Assembly: GCA_015233285.1 (NCBI GenBank)
Contig: JADFYA010000209.1
Coordinates: 1 to 6,657 of the forward strand
Origin: Deltaproteobacteria bacterium
GTDB lineage: Bacteria; Desulfobacterota; JADFXK01
DNA length: 6,657 nt
Reading direction: 5' to 3'
Made by a program: the position numbers and the translations under genes. Shown in pieces: positions 5,704-6,657 of the stretch; positions within the stretch are counted from its first letter, which is position 1, and each line of letters starts with the position of its first letter. Under the pieces are notes generated by a model that did no database searches, was not told the origin of the DNA, and saw only the letters and a program-made list of their open reading frames with translations.

Positions 5704-5733
5704 ATGACCACACTGTAACCTTTTAGATAAAAT
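5704..5733 (+). promoter_or_regulatory. Weak candidate promoter for the first LTxxQ protein gene
   Basis: ATGACC (5704-5709), an 18-base spacer and TAAAAT (5728-5733) form a plausible sigma70-like pair on the plus strand, about 94 bases before the ATG at 5827. The match is modest and other choices are possible. No sigma-E-type site with correct spacing was found. Confidence 0.28.
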
Positions 5734-5826
5734 CGGCGACTATCTTATTAGGAGCAGGAAGCCGGCCTTGATCCTGACCAGAGGAACTCTAATTCAAATA
5801 TCCACTTAAGATAAAGGAGCATCATC

Positions 5827-6309
5827 ATGAAACGGATCGTAACTATTGCCGTTATTCTAACTCTTGCTTTGCTCGGCACCATGCAACCGGCCAGAGCGTT
5901 TGGAAATATTGCCGACGGCCAGGCTGCCGGAATACTAAATACTTTGCTTCAGATTAACCTGACCGATGCTCAAAAGCACGCCATCGCGGTCATTTTGAAA
6001 TCACACCAAGACCAGGCCGAAACGCTAATCGCCAACCTCCGCACCGCCGGACAGAACCTTCGCACCGTAGCCACCACTCCCAACATCACAGAGGCAGTAG
6101 TTCGGGATGCCTACCGGGCCGTAGCCGCGGCCGGCGAAGAGCTGGTCGTCCTTAAGGTCAAGGTGATGGCCGAAATAACCCCCACCCTGACTCAGGACCA
6201 GCAAAATGCACTGGCTCAGCTTAAGAAAGACCGCCAGGCAACGATGCAAAATCGGATCAGTCTAGGCAAAACCATAATTCAAGAATGGATTAACCTCCAC
6301 AGCAAATAG
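5827..6309 (+). CDS. Periplasmic LTxxQ-motif protein, Spy/CpxP-like
   Basis: A 160-residue exported protein. A short basic start (MKR) and a hydrophobic core (residues 4-18) end in ARA-F, a signal peptidase I site after A24. The mature protein is predicted all-helical, with two LTxxQ motifs: LTDAQ (45-49) and LTQDQ (121-125). These motifs define the Spy/CpxP family of small periplasmic proteins, some of which are ATP-independent chaperones or envelope-stress sensors. Function here is inferred from the motifs and layout only; overall similarity looks low, and the mature chain has no cysteine. AAAGGAGC sits six bases before the ATG, a strong ribosome site. A clear intrinsic terminator follows, so it is a single-gene unit. 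A second LTxxQ gene follows on the same strand. Confidence 0.8.
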   Translation: MKRIVTIAVILTLALLGTMQPARAFGNIADGQAAGILNTLLQINLTDAQKHAIAVILKSHQDQAETLIANLRTAGQNLRTVATTPNITEAVVRDAYRAVAAAGEELVVLKVKVMAEITPTLTQDQQNALAQLKKDRQATMQNRISLGKTIIQEWINLHSK

Positions 6310-6318
6310 GCCCATCAA

Positions 6319-6353
6319 ACCGGGGGCGGGTATTAGCCCCCTGGTACTTTTTT
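6319..6353 (+). terminator. Intrinsic terminator after the first LTxxQ gene
   Basis: GGGGGC (6322-6327) pairs with GCCCCC (6336-6341) around an eight-base loop. The stem can be extended by ACC/GGT past one bulged T, and a run of six T follows at 6348-6353. It begins nine bases after the stop codon. Confidence 0.88.
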
Positions 6354-6376
6354 AATACATGAGGTCATGCTTAACG

Positions 6377-6405
6377 TTGCCAATCCCTAACCTTTGTGAT
6401 AAATT
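6377..6405 (+). promoter_or_regulatory. Candidate promoter for the second LTxxQ gene
   Basis: TTGCCA (6377-6382), a 17-base spacer and TAAATT (6400-6405) lie downstream of the terminator and about 64 bases ahead of the ATG at 6469. The match is moderate, but a separate promoter is expected because the terminator cuts this gene off from the preceding one. Confidence 0.35.
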
Positions 6406-6468
6406 GATGTTAAGTTGGCGGTGTCTTGTCTCATCCCTAAAATGTGCACTAACTGGGAAAGGAACGTA

Positions 6469-6657
6469 ATGAAAATGATCAAGGCCAGTGTCAAAAGCTT
6501 ATTTATCCTTATCACTTTAGTTAGCTGGTGCATTGCCGTGACCGCCGGGCCGGCTCAAAGTCAGGCTCCCAAGGCAGACCCGGGTTCTAGCCCAAGAGGG
6601 GAAAATGCTTTGGAAAGACTTGACGCTGCAGTCAAATTAACCCCGGAGCAGAAAGCC
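6469..6657 (+). CDS. Second LTxxQ-motif exported protein, 3' end outside window
   Basis: A partial gene: 63 codons are open to the right edge with no stop. The protein starts MKMIKASVKS, followed by a hydrophobic core at residues 11-25 (LFILITLVSWCIAVT), a signal peptide with likely cleavage near 26-33. A Pro/Ser-rich stretch (about 34-45) leads into LERLDAAVKLTPEQKA, whose LTPEQ (57-61) is the LTxxQ signature of the Spy/CpxP family. AAAGGA (6458-6463) lies five bases before the ATG. The preceding gene has the same layout, so this is a tandem pair of related periplasmic proteins, although their N-terminal sequences are divergent and no recent duplication is evident. Confidence 0.75.
   Translation, partial: MKMIKASVKSLFILITLVSWCIAVTAGPAQSQAPKADPGSSPRGENALERLDAAVKLTPEQKA

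Noticed and set aside
5783..5804. GGAACT followed by TCCA upstream of the first LTxxQ gene, considered as a sigma-E-type promoter.
   Set aside because: The gap between the two elements is about 11-12 bases, short of the 15-16 expected.

Overview
The window carries eight protein-coding genes: seven complete, and one cut off by the right edge. There are no rRNA, tRNA, CRISPR or insertion-sequence features that I can support. Base composition is balanced. The gene content is an orphan CheY-type receiver, an RsbW-type kinase, a crotonase, periplasmic LTxxQ proteins, and a secreted Thr-rich protein with a 'GD-L ... DI-VY--TPNG ... GTY' beta domain. This fits a Gram-negative, probably deltaproteobacterial (Desulfobacterota-like) chromosome. 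That placement is inferred from protein style only; no marker gene is present.

Layout, left to right. Bases 1-216 hold no convincing gene but do hold a good sigma70-like promoter. It drives a small RsbW/SpoIIAB-type HATPase (217-639, +). A convergent intergenic stretch follows, with a short tandem repeat and a 14-bp palindrome. Next comes a leftward block: a CheY-like response regulator (2184-2561), a 98-residue protein of unknown function 26 bp downstream of it (1861-2157), and, after a 219-bp gap, an enoyl-CoA hydratase/isomerase family protein (856-1641). In the crotonase both positions that are glutamate in classical hydratases are changed. A 394-bp divergent region (2562-2955) carries two near-consensus promoters pointing away from each other: one for the CheY gene, the other for a secreted or membrane-anchored protein (2956-3852, +) with a Thr-Thr-Gly repeat linker and a C-terminal beta domain.

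Convergent to that gene is the largest gene (3915-5567, -). It encodes a patatin-like phospholipase with an intact Ser-Asp dyad, fused to an N-terminal domain that looks like a degenerate response-regulator receiver. Its 259-bp upstream region, shared with a divergent gene, contains a candidate promoter with a dyad in its spacer and two further perfect 12-bp palindromes, one of them over the GTG start codon. To the right, two small exported LTxxQ (Spy/CpxP-like) proteins lie in tandem (5827-6309 and 6469 to the window edge), separated by a clear intrinsic terminator.

How the genes work together is mostly inference. Three of the eight are signalling-type (serine kinase/anti-sigma, CheY, receiver-patatin) and three are exported. 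Most are separate transcription units, so this reads as an ordinary mosaic of regulatory and envelope genes and not one obvious multi-gene system. The most unusual item is the pseudo-receiver-patatin fusion with its palindrome-rich control region.
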